Source: Paenibacillus plantarum
GTDB taxonomy: Bacteria > Bacillota > Bacilli > Paenibacillales > NBRC-103111
Direction: 5' to 3'
Assembly: GCF_013141695.1 (NCBI RefSeq)
Contig: NZ_WHNY01000026.1
Location: 124,001 to 188,000, forward strand
Length of the DNA: 64,000 bases
Of this stretch, positions 9,626 to 22,112 are shown one piece after another. Under the pieces are notes generated by a model that worked only from the letters and a program-made list of their open reading frames with translations, made no database searches and had not been told where the DNA came from. Each line of letters opens with the position of its first letter. Positions within the stretch are counted from its first letter, which is position 1. The position numbers and the translations under genes were made by a program.

Positions 9626-10510
9626 TTAACCTTTAACAGACCCTAGCATAACACCTTTAACAAAATACTTTTGCAGGAATGGATAGACGGCAAGCATCGG
9701 CAATATCAGCACAACAACACCAGCAGACTTAACTGATTCGGAAATGACCTCTCCTGAACCAGAAACCGCACCTAAATCTTGACTCGTCCCCAATTTTATT
9801 TGCTCTAATTGGAAAACCATCTGCTGTATGAGCACCGGTAAGGTATACCCCCTCGAATCACTGATATACATCAGTACTTTCAAGAAACTATTCCAGTACG
9901 CAACTCCGTAGAAGAGGGCTAATGTAGCTATTACAGCTTTGGAAAGCGGAAGATACATCTGAAGTAAAATTCGCCATTCGGAACAACCATCAATTCTAGC
10001 CGCTTCTTCCAACTCTTCGGATATATTTTCAAAGAAAGACTTCATAATCAACATATTGTAAGGGCTAATTAGTGTTGTTAACCAAATGGACCAGTAGGAG
10101 TTCATTAATCCAAGTGATTTCACCAATAGGTAGGTTGGAATCAAACCACCGCTAAACAACATAGTGAAGACGATTAGAAAGGTTACTTTTCTTCTAGCAA
10201 ACATTTTCCTTTTGGACAAGGGATACGCACAGAGAATTGTGAAAATCATGCTAAGCGCAGTCCCAACTACAGTAACAACGACACTATTCTTAAAATATTT
10301 AAATAAATCTGTGGATACAATTAAAACTTTATAAGCTGCTGGTGTAAAATCAACCGGCCATAAAAATACTTTGCCTGATTCAATAGCTGCACCGCTGCTG
10401 AATGAAGTAGCAATAATATAGATGAGCGGAAGTAAACACGACAGCGATATAATAAATAGCACGATGTTATTAATTTTATAAAAAGCTTTTTCTCCCGTCG
10501 AGATTTTCAA
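9626..10510 (-). CDS. ABC sugar permease, LplC/YtcP-like
   Basis: A 294-residue inner-membrane permease with about six hydrophobic segments. The EAA cytoplasmic loop that docks the ATPase is visible as EEAARIDGCSEWRILLQMYLPLS-type sequence near residue 170. The TTG at 10510 is the start: GGAGGG lies 8 bases upstream and there is no better ATG. It ends in the GVMLGSVKG tail typical of this subfamily. It pairs with the permease at 10550 and the lipoprotein at 7779. No ATPase gene is in the operon. Confidence 0.93.
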   Translation of the reverse strand: MKISTGEKAFYKINNIVLFIISLSCLLPLIYIIATSFSSGAAIESGKVFLWPVDFTPAAYKVLIVSTDLFKYFKNSVVVTVVGTALSMIFTILCAYPLSKRKMFARRKVTFLIVFTMLFSGGLIPTYLLVKSLGLMNSYWSIWLTTLISPYNMLIMKSFFENISEELEEAARIDGCSEWRILLQMYLPLSKAVIATLALFYGVAYWNSFLKVLMYISDSRGYTLPVLIQQMVFQLEQIKLGTSQDLGAVSGSGEVISESVKSAGVVVLILPMLAVYPFLQKYFVKGVMLGSVKG

Positions 10511-10549
10511 GGGCCTGTCCCTCCTTCATATGTCTAAGTTGTTAGTCGT

Positions 10550-11467
10550 TTAAAATAAGGCATTCCCTGACATCTTCGCTAATCGGTTCGCCACAAGCAC
10601 AAGGATTAAACTAATCACAGAATCGAACAATCCCATGGCTGTCGTTAAACTAAATTCGCCTTGTTGAATACCCATTTCATAAATAAAGGTGGGCACAACA
10701 TCCGTCATATTCTTTACAACTGGATTTTGGAGAACGAAAATCCGGTCAAATCCAACTTCCATAATTTTCCCCGTTGCTAAGATAAACGTTAGGACGATGG
10801 TTGGGACCAAACTAGGAAGTGTAACTTTCGTAATTTGCTTCCACTTGTTAGCGCCATCGACAACCGCCGCTTCGTAATACGTAGGATCTATGCTCGAAAG
10901 TGCTGCTAAGTAGATAATGGCATTAAAACCTGCATCTTTCCAAATCCCACTTCCCAGGAAGATGCTCATCCACGCTGTGTGATTAAACAAAAACTGAATG
11001 GGTTCCCCGCCAAAATACTCAATAATAAAATTGATTGGGCCATTTTTAACAGAGAATACGTTTATAATAATACCGCCTACGATGACCCATGAGAAAAAGT
11101 GAGGCAAATACAGAACCGTTTGTGATGCTTTTTTGAACCATTTCATTCTTATCTCATTGAGTAGAATAGCTAATATAATTGGAAACGGGAATGAAACAAG
11201 GACGGTTAGTAAGCTAATCACTAACGTATTCCTGATAATTTCTAACGTATGTGGCTGGTCAAATATCATTTTGAAATTCCGAAGCCCTACCCAGTCACTT
11301 CCCATAATACCATCTATGAATCGATAATCCTTAAAGGCAATCACCGCACCAAACATGGGTACATAGGCAAAAATAATAAAAAACAAAAGTGGCAGTGCTA
11401 TCATGGTATACAAAGGTATGTTTTCTTTAATTCTAATTTTTCTGTGTAGTTTCTCACTGTTTGTCAT
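10550..11467 (-). CDS. ABC sugar permease, LplB/YteP-like
   Basis: A 305-residue permease, first gene of the transporter operon. The ATG at 11467 has AGGAGG 8 bases upstream, which rules out the 33-codon longer frame. The N-terminal signature PLLFFIIFAYVPMFGAVIAFKDY is characteristic of LplB-type permeases; the EAA loop reads YEAAVVDGANKW near residue 185. About six membrane segments. The promoter is the motif 1 element at 11581-11649, about 115 bases upstream. Confidence 0.93.
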   Translation of the reverse strand: MTNSEKLHRKIRIKENIPLYTMIALPLLFFIIFAYVPMFGAVIAFKDYRFIDGIMGSDWVGLRNFKMIFDQPHTLEIIRNTLVISLLTVLVSFPFPIILAILLNEIRMKWFKKASQTVLYLPHFFSWVIVGGIIINVFSVKNGPINFIIEYFGGEPIQFLFNHTAWMSIFLGSGIWKDAGFNAIIYLAALSSIDPTYYEAAVVDGANKWKQITKVTLPSLVPTIVLTFILATGKIMEVGFDRIFVLQNPVVKNMTDVVPTFIYEMGIQQGEFSLTTAMGLFDSVISLILVLVANRLAKMSGNALF

Positions 11468-11580
11468 TTCGGTTTCCTCCTGAAGCGATAAGTTCTGTCT
11501 TAGGTTTGTTGGCTTTATTTCGACTTCCTTTCTTGTTGAAAACGTTTTATTAATTGTGCTTCGCAATGTTATTTGATGTT

Positions 11581-11649
11581 TTTATTGTATGGCATAAATG
11601 GACTAAGAAAAATGTAATTAAATCGTTTCTTTTATGTACTATTTTCGTT
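11581..11649 (-). promoter_or_regulatory. Motif 1 promoter, copy A (transporter-YesMN operon)
   Basis: On the minus strand the element runs ACGAAAATAG, then CATAAAAGAAACGA, an AT-rich spacer, ATGCCA and a -10 box TACAAT (11584-11589). The same 69-bp layout recurs five more times in the window with conserved spacing. No recognisable -35 box is present, which fits a promoter needing an activator bound just upstream. It drives the operon 11467 down to 2361. A possible cre with two mismatches (AATAAAACGTTTTCA) lies in the leader. Confidence 0.75.
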
Positions 11650-11748
11650 ATTGGTAGGCAGGAGGACCCAGAACGAGATCATGGCTCGAAGACATTGTTG
11701 GTGAATTTTGTAGGTAAAGGGAGACTTGTGCACTATACTTCTAATTTT

Positions 11749-11940
11749 TAACTGGAAAATGTACAGCTATTTTAGACAAATTCCCTCGAAAATCCGTTTT
11801 AACTGGAAAACATGTAGGTAAAACTGCCTCTTTTGTCTAGATCGGGTAAAATGGTTAAAATTAGCTGTAGGTTATCCATTTATTCACCGTTTGATCGAAA
11901 AATCCAAAGAGTTAACTGTAGAAAATACATTTATTCTCGT
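11749..11940. repeat. Dispersed intergenic repeat, copy 1
   Basis: An AT-rich stretch without coding potential. It shares long near-identical segments with 49311-49500, for example CAGATCGGGTAAAATGG-like sequence followed by a GTTATCCATTTATT core. It contains degenerate units of the form TAACTGTA-N-TCCATTTATT in both orientations. It sits between the terminator of the GH2 operon and promoter A. Confidence 0.7.
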
Positions 11941-11950
11941 CATCATGTAA

Positions 11951-11992
11951 GGAAAATCACAAAAACCCAGCGACTCTTACAAGCGCTAGGTT
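11951..11992 (-). terminator. Rho-independent terminator after GH2 gene
   Basis: Arms AACCCAGCG (11964-11972) and CGCTAGGTT (11984-11992) pair with one G-U; in the minus direction they are followed by TTTTTGTGATTTT. It lies 43 bases past the beta-galactosidase stop codon. Confidence 0.75.
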
Positions 11993-12034
11993 CGTGTGAG
12001 TAGATGTACTTTACTAACTACCGGAAGGAAATAT

Positions 12035-16146
<4,112 letters not shown>

Positions 16147-16162
16147 ACAATAACCCCCATTT

Positions 16163-16200
16163 GGGAAGAGAACCCCTTGTCCAAGGACAAAGAGTTCCCT
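16163..16200 (-). other. Leader hairpin, second copy of the GGGAACTCTTTGTCC stem
   Basis: On the minus strand GAACTCTTTGTCC pairs with GGACAAGGGGTTC over 13 bp with several G-U pairs on a 2-base loop. It lies in the leader of the aldo-keto reductase mRNA, 24 bases before the start codon. Its left arm is identical to that of the hairpin at 7710-7741. Confidence 0.65.
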
Positions 16201-16226
16201 GCTCATTAGTTCAGTCTCGAATTTTC

Positions 16227-16295
16227 TTCATTCTATGGCATACGTTCATCAATAAAAATGTACTAATCTCGGTTCTTTTATGTCATATATTCGTA
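16227..16295 (-). promoter_or_regulatory. Motif 1 promoter, copy B (aldo-keto reductase-GH2 operon)
   Basis: Minus-strand reading: ACGAATATATGA, CATAAAAGAACCGAGATTA, spacer, GTATGCCA and -10 box TAGAAT (16230-16235). Spacing is identical to copies A, D, E and F. The start codon lies about 84 bases downstream. Confidence 0.78.
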
Positions 16296-16328
16296 ATTTG
16301 ACTACTTAATACTTACTCCAACGTTACT

Positions 16329-16379
16329 AACTGACAAACTTTTCAGTTCTTATGTAAACTTTTCTTTCCCTGTATACTA
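16329..16379 (+). promoter_or_regulatory. Candidate promoter and operator of the SDR gene
   Basis: A TATACT -10 box at 16373-16378 lies about 57 bases before the plus-strand gene. Upstream is an inverted repeat AACTGA-N8-TCAGTT (16329-16348), placed where a regulator could contact the -35 region, which is itself weak. Role inferred. Confidence 0.45.
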
Positions 16380-16433
16380 ACTGTGAACAAACAATTGATT
16401 GATGGAGAGGCTGATTGAGCCTAAGGAGGACTT

Positions 16434-17306
16434 ATGGACAAAAAACGTATCATTATTACTGGTGGCAGCGGTAAAGCTGGTCAGTGGATTTTAAAGCATT
16501 TTGTTCAAAATAATTACGATGTTATTAATCTAGACGTCAAGGCTCCGGCGGATCCTATCTGTCGGACGATTATTACGGATCTCAATGATTTGGGACAGGT
16601 ACATAACGCGCTATCGCAGTATAGCACCAGGAGCCGGCAAGAAGTGGCGGGTATTGTGCATTTTGCCGCTATCCCTCAAGCATATACGCACACGAACGAC
16701 ATATGCTTCCGAAATAATGTCATGAGCACTTACAATATTTTGGAGGCTGCTGCAAACTTGGGCATTGGGAAAGTCGTGCTCGCTTCGAGTGAGTCGTCTT
16801 ATGGCATATGTTTTGCCAGCGAATTTTTCGAGCCTCAGTATTTACCGATCGACGAAGAACACCCCCAACTCCCGGAGGACAGCTATGGCTTGTCCAAGGT
16901 TGTGAACGAAGTAACCGCGCAGGCTTTCAACCGGCGTACCGGCATGCAGGTTGTTAGTTTCCGTCTAGGGAATATTCTTGTCCCCGAGAGCTATGCACAG
17001 CTGAAAGCCAACTTCGACGATACGGAAGCGCGTTTGCGAATCCTGTGGTCTTACATCGATGCAAGAGACGTTGCTTCTGCATGTCTTAAAGCGATTGAAA
17101 CAGATGGGCTTGGCGCGGAGGCATTGATCATCGCTGCCGATGATAGTTCATCGAACCGGCTTACCCAGGAGTTAGTCGAGCAATACCTCCCCGGAGTCAA
17201 AGAAATTCGTTCCTCGCTAGATGGAAGAACATCTCTTATTTCTAACGCAAAGGCGAAAAGAATATTAGGCTGGGAACCTCAATATAAGCTGATGGAGCAA
17301 GAGTAA
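16434..17306 (+). CDS. NAD(P)-dependent epimerase/dehydratase (extended SDR)
   Basis: A 290-residue extended short-chain dehydrogenase. The Rossmann signature is TGGSGKAG near residue 10, followed by NLDVKAP and the catalytic YGLSK (Tyr-x-x-x-Lys) near residue 150 with SSSESSYG-like serines before it. AAGGAGG precedes the ATG by 4-8 bases. It is the only plus-strand gene in block 1 and is divergent from the aldo-keto reductase operon. Candidates are a nucleotide-sugar epimerase or a uronate dehydrogenase; the context of uronate-type polysaccharide enzymes makes the second attractive, but the sequence does not decide it. Confidence 0.85.
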   Translation: MDKKRIIITGGSGKAGQWILKHFVQNNYDVINLDVKAPADPICRTIITDLNDLGQVHNALSQYSTRSRQEVAGIVHFAAIPQAYTHTNDICFRNNVMSTYNILEAAANLGIGKVVLASSESSYGICFASEFFEPQYLPIDEEHPQLPEDSYGLSKVVNEVTAQAFNRRTGMQVVSFRLGNILVPESYAQLKANFDDTEARLRILWSYIDARDVASACLKAIETDGLGAEALIIAADDSSSNRLTQELVEQYLPGVKEIRSSLDGRTSLISNAKAKRILGWEPQYKLMEQE

Positions 17307-17310
17307 AGGA

Positions 17311-17341
17311 AAAAGAGAGGCAGTAAGCCTCTCTTTTTCTC
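17311..17341 (+). terminator. Terminator of the SDR gene
   Basis: Arms AGAGAGGC and GCCTCTCT with a 5-base loop are followed by TTTTTCTCTTT in the plus direction, 5 bases after the SDR stop codon. Confidence 0.85.
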
Positions 17342-17371
17342 TTTGGCTGAGTTAATCCAGCCTGGATAAGC

Positions 17372-17420
17372 AATAAAAAGGCGTGGGCAAAGAACGGATT
17401 CACCGCTCTTCACCCACGCC
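17372..17420 (-). terminator. Terminator of the GH28/49-ricin gene
   Basis: Minus-strand arms GGCGTGGGTGAAGAGCGG and CCGTTCTTTGCCCACGCC pair over about 18 bp and are followed by TTTTTATT. It lies 24 bases after the stop codon. Confidence 0.85.
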
Positions 17421-17443
17421 CAACACTTCACTAGATGTCTACT

Positions 17444-19438
17444 TCATTCCTTTAACTGCCACTTTTGATTGCCTCCACTATTATCTGTCCACTGAGTAAG
17501 CTGAGCTCCGTCTGCCGTCGTCCCACCACTATCTAATGCTTTACCGCTCTTGCGATTAATGAGTTTCGAGTATCCATTTCCAACATCAACGATCTGCCAT
17601 TGCTGATTGGTTCCGCCGTTATCCGTCCATTGAGCGACTAGAGCTCCATTCGTCGTAGAACCACCTGTCACTTCCAGGACTTTTCCGCTTTTGAGGTTTT
17701 TGATCTTATAATAGCCGCCGCCAACATCAACAAGCTGCCACCGTTGATTCTTGCCACCACTATAATCCCATTGCGATATTTTGGCTCCATCCGTCGTAGA
17801 ACCACCGAAAACTTCAACAGCTTTACTTGTATCTGCGTTCATAATCTTTATAGTAGCTGGATTTGTGTTAAAAGTAATATTGGATGTGTTCGCACCGATA
17901 TCAATTAGACCCTGGGAAGCATTCGTGATTAAGTTACCGTTCATCTTTAAATCTGTGATGGTTACATTGGAAACTTTGCTAGAACTGTCGTAACCTTGAA
18001 TGAAGGAATGAAAATTTCTGGTATCCTCAAAGCTAACGCGAGTCAGTTCTATATTGCTAACGGGACCAACCTCGCTACCACTATATTTGGCCGTCCAGAC
18101 GAGGAGCGGAGACGTTCTGAATTGGCCGCTGGTTCCATTATTGAAAATCCTTTCCGTACGGATATCGATAAAATGAATATCGTCCCATACTCCATTCCCT
18201 TGGTCATGGTCTACACTGACGCCACGATAGCCCTGGATCACGTCAATATTGATAAACCAAACATCGCTAATCGCTGCATTTCCTTGCATACCGACCTTCG
18301 TACCCGCTGATTCGGTAAAAGCAACCGAATTTTTGTATACGACATCCGTCATCGGTTCTTCCGTTGATGCTTTCGCATCAAATACGTCATCGCCGGTATA
18401 GGCGAAGCATTGATCCACAACAGCAAAGGAAGTATTAACAAGATCGAAACCATCGCCATGAATCCAGTTGACGTTATTGATAATCTTTACATTATTAATT
18501 TTGACGTTAGTAGCGTCCTGAATTCTAAAGTTCCAAGTTGTTCCATCTCTTAATGTGAAACCCTCGAAGGTTAGGTTATTCGGCTTCGTACCTGACGCGT
18601 TTTTGTATGAATGGATGATATATTCTCGATTCGGCCCACTATCGCCTGTTGTGAGCGTCGTCCCATTGGAGTCGATCATCCCTCTTCCTTTGATAGCTAC
18701 ATTAGAGGCCCCTACGATACGAATGTTGGCATTGGTAAAAATGGTGTTCGTGAAATCATAATCGTTTACATCCGATGACCCGCGAAGTACGGAACCAGCA
18801 GCTAAATAGAGGGTGACGTTACTTTTAAGCTCAATTTGAGAAAACTTGTAAATACCAGCAGGGAAATAAACAGTGCCTCCGCCGGAACGAGCATTCGCAT
18901 CATTGATGGCTTGTTGGATTTTGGACGTCATCAAATTCCCGCCTGTTTTATCTACGCCTGAATAATCCATAATGCTTTTCACGCTTCCGCCATTAGGCGT
19001 TGGTGCATCTGTCTCCACAGGATCAGCCATAATGACAAGATTCTCCAGGTTATTAATCTTGATTACTAAGTACCGAGATCCGGCTTGAGGAAGGGAAAAA
19101 GTTAGATCCTTTCCGCTTACCGTTGCTTCGATGCCGTAACTATGAGGACTAATATTATAGGAAGTGATATTTTCCGAAGCAGTTACTTTAAATGTTGCTG
19201 TTCCGGAATAAGACAACTGAGCAAAGGAATAATCAAACTGCCTGGCAACCCTGACAGTAGTCGAATCAACCTTCAAAGTGTAGGCCGAGCTTGTACCGAA
19301 GTAAGAAGGATAAGTCACGACGGTAGCCGCCGATGCAGGCTGAGCCATGCTAACAGTGAAACTAAACATTAGAGCAGCAACCACGATAAGTTTTGCCAAC
19401 CAATTTCCGATTCGGCTATTCACTTTACTAACATACAT
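17444..19438 (-). CDS. Secreted GH28/GH49-like beta-helix enzyme with ricin-type lectin
   Basis: A 664-residue secreted protein. Residues 1-38 form a signal peptide ending in AQPASAA. Residues 39-145 form a beta-sandwich like that in front of GH49 enzymes; residues 150-530 form a right-handed parallel beta-helix (QQAINDANARSGGGTVYFPAGIY opens it in outline). Candidate catalytic acids are in HGDGFDLVN and YTGDDVFDA, comparable to the Asp clusters of GH28 and GH49; the GH28 Gly-His-Gly motif is replaced by GTKVGMQG. Residues 535-664 form a ricin B-type lectin with three Gln-x-Trp repeats (NQRWQLVD, NQQWQIVD, NQKWQLKE). GGAGG lies 10 bases before the ATG. The motif 1 promoter sits almost on top of the ribosome binding site. 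Substrate is not determined; polygalacturonase-like or dextranase-like action are both possible. Confidence 0.85.
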   Translation of the reverse strand: MYVSKVNSRIGNWLAKLIVVAALMFSFTVSMAQPASAATVVTYPSYFGTSSAYTLKVDSTTVRVARQFDYSFAQLSYSGTATFKVTASENITSYNISPHSYGIEATVSGKDLTFSLPQAGSRYLVIKINNLENLVIMADPVETDAPTPNGGSVKSIMDYSGVDKTGGNLMTSKIQQAINDANARSGGGTVYFPAGIYKFSQIELKSNVTLYLAAGSVLRGSSDVNDYDFTNTIFTNANIRIVGASNVAIKGRGMIDSNGTTLTTGDSGPNREYIIHSYKNASGTKPNNLTFEGFTLRDGTTWNFRIQDATNVKINNVKIINNVNWIHGDGFDLVNTSFAVVDQCFAYTGDDVFDAKASTEEPMTDVVYKNSVAFTESAGTKVGMQGNAAISDVWFINIDVIQGYRGVSVDHDQGNGVWDDIHFIDIRTERIFNNGTSGQFRTSPLLVWTAKYSGSEVGPVSNIELTRVSFEDTRNFHSFIQGYDSSSKVSNVTITDLKMNGNLITNASQGLIDIGANTSNITFNTNPATIKIMNADTSKAVEVFGGSTTDGAKISQWDYSGGKNQRWQLVDVGGGYYKIKNLKSGKVLEVTGGSTTNGALVAQWTDNGGTNQQWQIVDVGNGYSKLINRKSGKALDSGGTTADGAQLTQWTDNSGGNQKWQLKE

Positions 19439-19456
19439 TATTATTTCGCCTCCAGT

Positions 19457-19526
19457 TTCATTCTACTTGCCTACGTTCATCCTTAAAAATGAAATGATCT
19501 CGCATCTTTTATGCAAAATATTCGCT
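19457..19526 (-). promoter_or_regulatory. Motif 1 promoter, copy C (GH28/49-ricin gene)
   Basis: Minus-strand reading: GCGAATATTTTG, CATAAAAGATGCGAGATCA, spacer, and -10 box TAGAAT (19460-19465). It is 1 base longer than the other copies. The -10 box is only 22 bases before the start codon, so the leader is extremely short; comparison with copy D suggests that a leader of about 110 bases was deleted here. Confidence 0.7.
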
Positions 19527-19542
19527 AATGAGACTGCCTGGT

Positions 19543-20310
19543 CTACTGCGCAAATAACCGATATTTCTGATTGTCTCCGCCATTATCTGTCCATTGAGTG
19601 AGCTGAGCTCCGTCTGCCGTCGACCCGCTGTTATCTAATGCTTTACCGCTCTTGCGATTAATGAGTTTCGAGTAGCCATTTCCAACGTCAACGATCTGCC
19701 ACTGTTGATTGGTTCCGCCGTTATCTGACCATTGAGCGACTAATGCTCCATTCGCTGTAGAACCGCCTGTCACTTCTAGAACTTTACCACTTTTAACGTT
19801 TTTAATTTTGTAGTAACCACCGCCAGCATCGATAAGCTCCCACCGTTGATTCGTTCCAGCATGATAATTCCATTGAACGATCTTTGTTCCATCCACCGTA
19901 CCACCACCGAAAACTTCAACAGTTTTACCTGAATTTGCGTTGGTAATTGAGTAATTCGTGACCACCGTGTTAAACGTAATGTTGGATGTGTTTGGGCCCA
20001 TATCAATGATTCCTTGTGTAGGATTCGTGATCATGGTACCGTTCATCTTCAAATTCGTGAAGTTTACATTGGAAACCTTACTCGCGCTGTCATAACCTTG
20101 AATGATGGAGTGGAAATTGCCCAGATTCTCATAGGTAATGCGGGTCAGTTCTACATTGCTAATCGGGCCAACCTCCGTTTTATATTTGGCTGTCCAGATG
20201 AGGAGTGGAGCCGTCCTATATTGGCGTTATCAAAGATCTTTTCTGTGCGGATGTCGATAAAATGAATATCGTTCCATACCCCGTTGCCTTCGTCATGACT
20301 CTACACGCAT
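19543..20310 (-). pseudogene. Internally deleted, frameshifted copy of the GH28/49-ricin gene
   Basis: The last 169 codons (19543-20052) encode the end of the beta-helix and a full ricin-type lectin, close to the intact gene at 17444. Upstream homology continues to HDEGNGVWNDIHFIDIRTEKIF with a frameshift near 20220, where the frame changes to RTAPLLIWTAKYK. Further upstream the homology jumps directly to the ribosome binding site and ATG region (20308-20330, GGAGGCGAAATAACA), so roughly 1.1 kb encoding the signal peptide, sandwich and catalytic helix are missing. The ATG at 20310 runs into TGA after five codons. The C-terminus differs slightly (DNQKYRLFAQ), so it is not an exact duplicate. 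It keeps its own motif 1 promoter and a cre site. Confidence 0.85.
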
Positions 20311-20416
20311 TGTTATTTCGCCTCCAGTTTACTTGTGGTTGCGTTTCATTCATTACGTACAAGTTACGCTGCGAATCTGTCATCCATAATGGTTAGCAGG
20401 CCCCCCTCCTCACTCA

Positions 20417-20431
20417 AGTAAGCGTTTGCAA
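20417..20431 (-). promoter_or_regulatory. cre site, full consensus match
   Basis: The minus strand reads TTGCAAACGCTTACT, which fits WTGNAANCGNWNNCW at every position. It lies just downstream of the -10 box of motif 1 copy D, around the expected transcription start, a classic position for CcpA repression. Confidence 0.7.
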
Positions 20432-20436
20432 ACAAC

Positions 20437-20505
20437 TTCATTCTATGGCATATATTTACCAATAAAAAGGGAATAATCTCGTTTCTTTTATGCACTAAAT
20501 TCGTT
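20437..20505 (-). promoter_or_regulatory. Motif 1 promoter, copy D (in front of the pseudogene)
   Basis: Minus-strand reading: ACGAATTTAGTG, CATAAAAGAAACGAGATTA, spacer, TATGCCA and -10 box TAGAAT (20440-20445). A cre site follows at once. The leader after it resembles the leader of copy F, including ATGGATGACAG. Confidence 0.78.
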
Positions 20506-20529
20506 GATGGTATGCTATGGTAAACAAAG

Positions 20530-20555
20530 AGAGCCCGCAATATATGCATGGCTCT
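20530..20555 (-). terminator. Probable terminator after the 20575 gene
   Basis: Arms AGAGCC and GGCTCT enclose a 14-base loop and are followed in the minus direction by CTCTTTGTTT. The stem is short and the U-run imperfect. Confidence 0.45.
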
Positions 20556-20574
20556 GATAATGGTTTTATTTCTA

Positions 20575-22065
20575 CTATACCTTGTTAGTGCTGGAAGTCA
20601 CCGTTATACCGGCTGTATAGCTACCCACACTAACTCCTGCGTCCGTGACATTCGAAATGACATTCCCACACAAATTAAGGTCGTTAAATGTAACATTTGT
20701 CACATCATTCGCATCACTTGAGCCATACAAATGTATGGGGTTAAAAGCCTGTTTTTCGAAATAAGCGCTATCAATAAAAACATTCTTTACAGGTGCTGTA
20801 CCTGCTTCTATTTCTACAGGAATACTTTTCCCCATGGAGGTAAATACGTAGTTTTCCACCCTCGTATTTACAAAATGGATATCACTCATCAGTTGCTTCC
20901 CTGAGGTTGCTTCTACCACAATGCCTCGTCGTGCCTGAACAACGTCGTTATCTTCAAACCAGACGTCATACATGGGGCTGTGGGATTGCAAACCCGCTTT
21001 GAGTCCCGCACAGGACGAGAATACAATATTGTTTTTGAAACGAACATTATACATGGCATAGTCAGTTATCGTTGATTTTGCACAAAGAGCATCATCCACG
21101 GTCATGACAAAATTCTTTTCCGCTACCGCGTTCCTAGTTCCGCATAAATCGATACCATCATTCATGATTTTATATTGGTCGGCATTTTTGTGATTAATAA
21201 CCTTAACATGTCTGACCGTAAATCCTTCGCCACCTTGAATACCGTTAATCGTCCACGTGGTCGAGTCCTTGATGATGATGCCCTCTATCGTAACATGATC
21301 GGAATGGTTACCTACGATCACATTTCTTCTGTACCCGAGAAAGGTCGATGATGCACGATCTTTATCCATAATCGCTATGCCACTGGCATCCAGGATGCCT
21401 CGCCCTATTATTTTGGCATGAGGAGCATGGTCGATCCGAATCATGGGATCAATAAATATTTTACCTTCCCTACTAGTCGTATAATCATAAAGGGTTCTGT
21501 CCGGATTTGACTTGATGACGGCCCCGCCTTGTAGGTAAAGAGTGACATTGCTCTTGATGTACAGGATGTCCTTCACTTTGTATACACCAACAGGAACATA
21601 TACGATTCCCCCACCTGCTGCTGAGGCATCATCAATAGCCTGCTGGATAAGATGGGTAACATCGATCGTCCAGGTGTTGTCTGCCTGATAAGGAGCGTCG
21701 ATAATATTATAGATACCTGTCCCTGAAGGTGGCGGAGCATTGCCTTCCAAAGGGTCGGCAAGAACAACCATCTTCTCCAAGTCATTAATCTGTATAACCA
21801 GATAGGATGGCTTGACAGAGCTGCTGTCGATCGTGAAAGTCAGCTGATTCCCACTTACTATCCCGGTGATCCCCATGCTGTGTGGACTTATATCATAACT
21901 TGTGATTGGCTGACTTGCCGTGATAGTTAATGTTGACACCCCTGAGTAGGAAAAATGAGCATAGTGGTAGTCCAAAAAATGTTCAACAATGACAGCGTTC
22001 AGGTCTACCTGTAACTGAAATTCCGAGCTTGTTGTCGTATAAGTTGGCTTCAAGTAAGTAATCAA
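20575..22065 (-). CDS. Cytoplasmic GH28/GH49-like beta-helix paralogue
   Basis: A 496-residue paralogue of the enzyme at 17444 without signal peptide or lectin. The same beta-sandwich (residues 1-115, with YAHFSYSG and ISPHSMGI) is followed by the beta-helix. Equivalent acids are in NDGIDLCG and TVDDALCAK, and AGLKAGLQS replaces GTKVGMQG. The start is TTG at 22065, with GGAGAGG 10 bases upstream; no ATG serves better. It follows the GH115-like gene by 47 bases and is probably in the same transcript from motif 1 copy E. The lack of an export signal suggests that it cleaves imported oligosaccharides while its paralogue works outside. Confidence 0.83.
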   Translation of the reverse strand: MITYLKPTYTTTSSEFQLQVDLNAVIVEHFLDYHYAHFSYSGVSTLTITASQPITSYDISPHSMGITGIVSGNQLTFTIDSSSVKPSYLVIQINDLEKMVVLADPLEGNAPPPSGTGIYNIIDAPYQADNTWTIDVTHLIQQAIDDASAAGGGIVYVPVGVYKVKDILYIKSNVTLYLQGGAVIKSNPDRTLYDYTTSREGKIFIDPMIRIDHAPHAKIIGRGILDASGIAIMDKDRASSTFLGYRRNVIVGNHSDHVTIEGIIIKDSTTWTINGIQGGEGFTVRHVKVINHKNADQYKIMNDGIDLCGTRNAVAEKNFVMTVDDALCAKSTITDYAMYNVRFKNNIVFSSCAGLKAGLQSHSPMYDVWFEDNDVVQARRGIVVEATSGKQLMSDIHFVNTRVENYVFTSMGKSIPVEIEAGTAPVKNVFIDSAYFEKQAFNPIHLYGSSDANDVTNVTFNDLNLCGNVISNVTDAGVSVGSYTAGITVTSSTNKV

Positions 22066-22112
22066 AGTAGCAACACCTCTCCATTATTGGTATAAATTTC
22101 TAGGCATGCGTC

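Noticed and set aside
11554..11751. 65-codon plus-strand frame
   Set aside because: It overlaps promoter copy A and the repeat, with no ribosome binding site or family resemblance.
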